From assembly GCA_017853735.1 (NCBI GenBank), contig JAFMJA010000146.1, positions 1-7,000 on the forward strand: DNA of 7,000 nt, read 5' to 3'. Every line of letters begins with the position of its first letter. The first letter of the stretch is position 1. Origin of the DNA: Burkholderiaceae bacterium (GTDB taxonomy: Bacteria > Pseudomonadota > Gammaproteobacteria > Burkholderiales > Burkholderiaceae_C). The position numbers and the translations under genes are program-made. The notes under the pieces are model-generated. The model had not been told where the DNA came from. It did no database searches and worked only from the letters and a program-made list of their open reading frames with translations. Below are positions 5,186-7,000 of the stretch, one piece after another.

Positions 5186-7000
5186 ATGGAAGTCTCTCGT
5201 GTCCGTGCCCTGCGTGGCCCCAATCTGTGGAGCCACCACACTTCAATTGAAGCCGTGGTTCATTGCCCGCCCGCGGAATGCGCGCTCAACCCGCGCGAGG
5301 ACTTCGGCACCCGTTTGCGCGCCCGCTTTCCAGGCATCCTGCCGCTTACGCCGATTGGGCATGAAGAATCCGTCTGCATTGCTCATGTGCTCGAATTGGC
5401 CGCCTTGGGGCTGCAGGCCCAGGCCGGCTGCCCGGTCAGCTTTAGCCGCACCACATTGACGATGGAGCCTGGGGTCTACCAGGTCGTGGTTGAATACACC
5501 GAGGAGCAAGTTGGCCGACTGGCCATGGAGATGGCGGAGCAGCTGTGCCAAGCTGCCCTGGAGGACTCCCCCTTTGATCTGGCACAGGCACTGGAACAGT
5601 TGCGAGAACTCGATGAGGATATCCGGCTGGGCCCCAGCACCGGGTCGATTGTCAATGCTGCTCTGGCCCGTGGCATTCCCTACCGCCGATTGACCACTGG
5701 GAGCATGATTGCATTTGGCTGGGGCAGCAAACAGCGGCGCATACAGGCTGCGGAGGTGGATGTCACCAGCGCGATTGCCGAGTCCATCGCCCAGGACAAG
5801 GAATTGACCAAGAAACTTCTTGCCGCTGCCGGAGTCCCGGTTCCAACCGGACGTGAAATCAGTTCGGTGGAGCAGGCCTGGGAAGCGGCGCAGCTCATTG
5901 GTCTGCCGGTGGTCATCAAGCCCAAGAATGGCAATCAGGGCAAGGGCGTCACCGTCAACATCACCACCCGCGAGCAACTGGCATCGGCCTACACCGCTGC
6001 ACTGGAATTTGGCGATGAAATTCTGGTCGAGCGCTTCTTGCCGGGTAACGATTACCGTTTGCTTGTGGTGGGCGACCGTCTGGTGGCCGCAGCCCGCCGC
6101 GATCCGCCCAGTGTGGTGGGCGATGGCGTCACAACGGTGCGCGACTTGGTGGAGGCGGTCAACCGCGACCCGCGCCGGGGCTCTGGACACGCCACTTCGC
6201 TGACCAAAATTCGTTTCGACGATATTGCGCTGGCGTGCCTGAGCGGCCAGGGGCTGCACGCCGACTCGGTTCCAGCCAAAGGGCGACGGGTCAACCTGCG
6301 CCACAACGCCAACCTGTCTACCGGAGGCAGTGCCACCGATGTCACGGATGATGTGCATCCTGAAGTCGCCATGCGTGCTGTGGCCGCCGCCCAGATGGTA
6401 GGCCTGGATGTTTGCGGGGTTGACATGGTCTGTGACAGCATCCTGGAGCCCCTGGAAAAACAGGGAGGCGGCATAGTCGAAGTCAACGCCGCTCCAGGGC
6501 TGCGCATGCACCTGTCGCCCTCCTATGGCAAGGGCAGGCCGGTCGGAGAAGCCATCATCCAGCATATGTTCGGCGACTATGACAATGGCCGCATCCCTGT
6601 GGTGGCCGTCACCGGAACCAATGGCAAAACCACCACGGTTCGCCTGATCGCCCATTTGCTGGAAAACCATGGCTGGCGGGTCGGCATGACCGGCACCGAT
6701 GGGGTCTATATCCACGGGGAATGCATCGACACCGGCGATTGCAGCGGCCCCAAGAGCGCCCGCAGTGTGCTGGCCCACCCGGACGTGGATGCCGCTGTGC
6801 TGGAAACTGCGCGTGGGGGCATGCTGCGCGAAGGATTGGCTTTCGACCGCTGCGATGTGGCCGTGGTGACCAATGTCGGCGCTGGCGATCACCTGGGGCT
6901 GAATTACATCACCACGGTGCAAGACCTGGCAGTGCTCAAGCGCGTCATCGTTCAGAACTTCGCCCCCGATGGCATGGCCGTGCTCAATGCCGCTGACCCG
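5186..7000 (+). CDS. cphA: Cyanophycin synthetase CphA, 3' end beyond window
   Basis: An uninterrupted frame of 605 codons runs to the window edge. CphA makes cyanophycin by alternately adding Asp to the backbone (ATP-grasp site) and Arg to the Asp side chain (Mur-ligase site), each step using ATP. The N-domain (about 1-160) opens RALRGPNLW and has LGPST at 148-152. The ATP-grasp domain (about 190-465) has IKPKNGNQGKGV (244-255), VERFLPGNDYRLLVV, RHNANLSTGG (372-381), Asp413, and EVNAAPGLRMH (432-442). The Mur central domain has an intact P-loop TGTNGKTTT (476-484, Lys481), GPKSAR (521-526), ETARGG (from Glu540) and DHLG (His569). The rest of the central domain and the C-terminal domain lie outside the window. 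The N-domain helix reads HVLEL, lacking the second His of HxxEH. The gene follows cphA' by 13 bp, so it is cotranscribed. There is no clear Shine-Dalgarno, suggesting dependence on translation of cphA'. The start is chosen because RALRGPNLW sits at the expected distance from it. Confidence 0.95.
   Translation, partial: MEVSRVRALRGPNLWSHHTSIEAVVHCPPAECALNPREDFGTRLRARFPGILPLTPIGHEESVCIAHVLELAALGLQAQAGCPVSFSRTTLTMEPGVYQVVVEYTEEQVGRLAMEMAEQLCQAALEDSPFDLAQALEQLRELDEDIRLGPSTGSIVNAALARGIPYRRLTTGSMIAFGWGSKQRRIQAAEVDVTSAIAESIAQDKELTKKLLAAAGVPVPTGREISSVEQAWEAAQLIGLPVVIKPKNGNQGKGVTVNITTREQLASAYTAALEFGDEILVERFLPGNDYRLLVVGDRLVAAARRDPPSVVGDGVTTVRDLVEAVNRDPRRGSGHATSLTKIRFDDIALACLSGQGLHADSVPAKGRRVNLRHNANLSTGGSATDVTDDVHPEVAMRAVAAAQMVGLDVCGVDMVCDSILEPLEKQGGGIVEVNAAPGLRMHLSPSYGKGRPVGEAIIQHMFGDYDNGRIPVVAVTGTNGKTTTVRLIAHLLENHGWRVGMTGTDGVYIHGECIDTGDCSGPKSARSVLAHPDVDAAVLETARGGMLREGLAFDRCDVAVVTNVGAGDHLGLNYITTVQDLAVLKRVIVQNFAPDGMAVLNAADP

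Noticed and set aside
5243..6922. Long minus-strand open frame of 559 codons opposite cphA
   Set aside because: Same artefact: antisense to intact CphA motifs, with no domain or ribosome binding site seen. Its length reflects codon bias in the real gene.
3019..7000. Tandem cphA genes as a recent duplication or long DNA repeat
   Set aside because: The proteins share motifs but differ strongly in the N-terminus, loops and Mur part; no long DNA repeat is visible, so the paralogues are old.

Overview
This window looks like part of a cyanophycin (multi-L-arginyl-poly-L-aspartate) island from a GC-rich proteobacterium, most likely a betaproteobacterium of the order Burkholderiales. The placement rests on G/C-ending codons and on two different cyanophycin synthetase paralogues side by side, which is the CphA'/CphA pairing known from that order. 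It also rests on the accompanying ABC exporter and DUF1854 protein. All of this is recognition from memory, not a database search.

Layout: two divergent blocks share a 107-bp intergenic region at 2912-3018. To the left, on the minus strand, lie an ABC exporter with an unusual N-terminal PH-like plus zinc-ribbon extension (2911 to 605), a DUF1854 protein overlapping it by 4 bp (608 to 105), and the first 19 codons of an unrecognised third gene (58 to 1). To the right, on the plus strand, lie a short CphA'-type synthetase (3019-5172) and, 13 bp later, a conventional CphA (5186 onward) that runs off the window after 605 codons. The window is almost wholly coding. I see no RNA genes, mobile elements, CRISPR arrays or convincing terminators.

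How the parts may work together: conventional CphA alternately adds Asp (ATP-grasp domain) and Arg (Mur-ligase domain) to the polymer. Here the second gene keeps both nucleotide-binding centres. The first has lost the Mur P-loop lysine, the catalytic Mur motifs and the whole Mur C-terminal domain. Conversely, the first gene keeps an HxxEH motif in its N-domain, where the second has HxxEL. The two proteins therefore have complementary losses, which suggests division of labour (primer making or dipeptide re-use by CphA', bulk polymerisation by CphA). What the divergent ABC exporter and its DUF1854 partner do in cyanophycin metabolism is unknown, and this is the most open question in the window.
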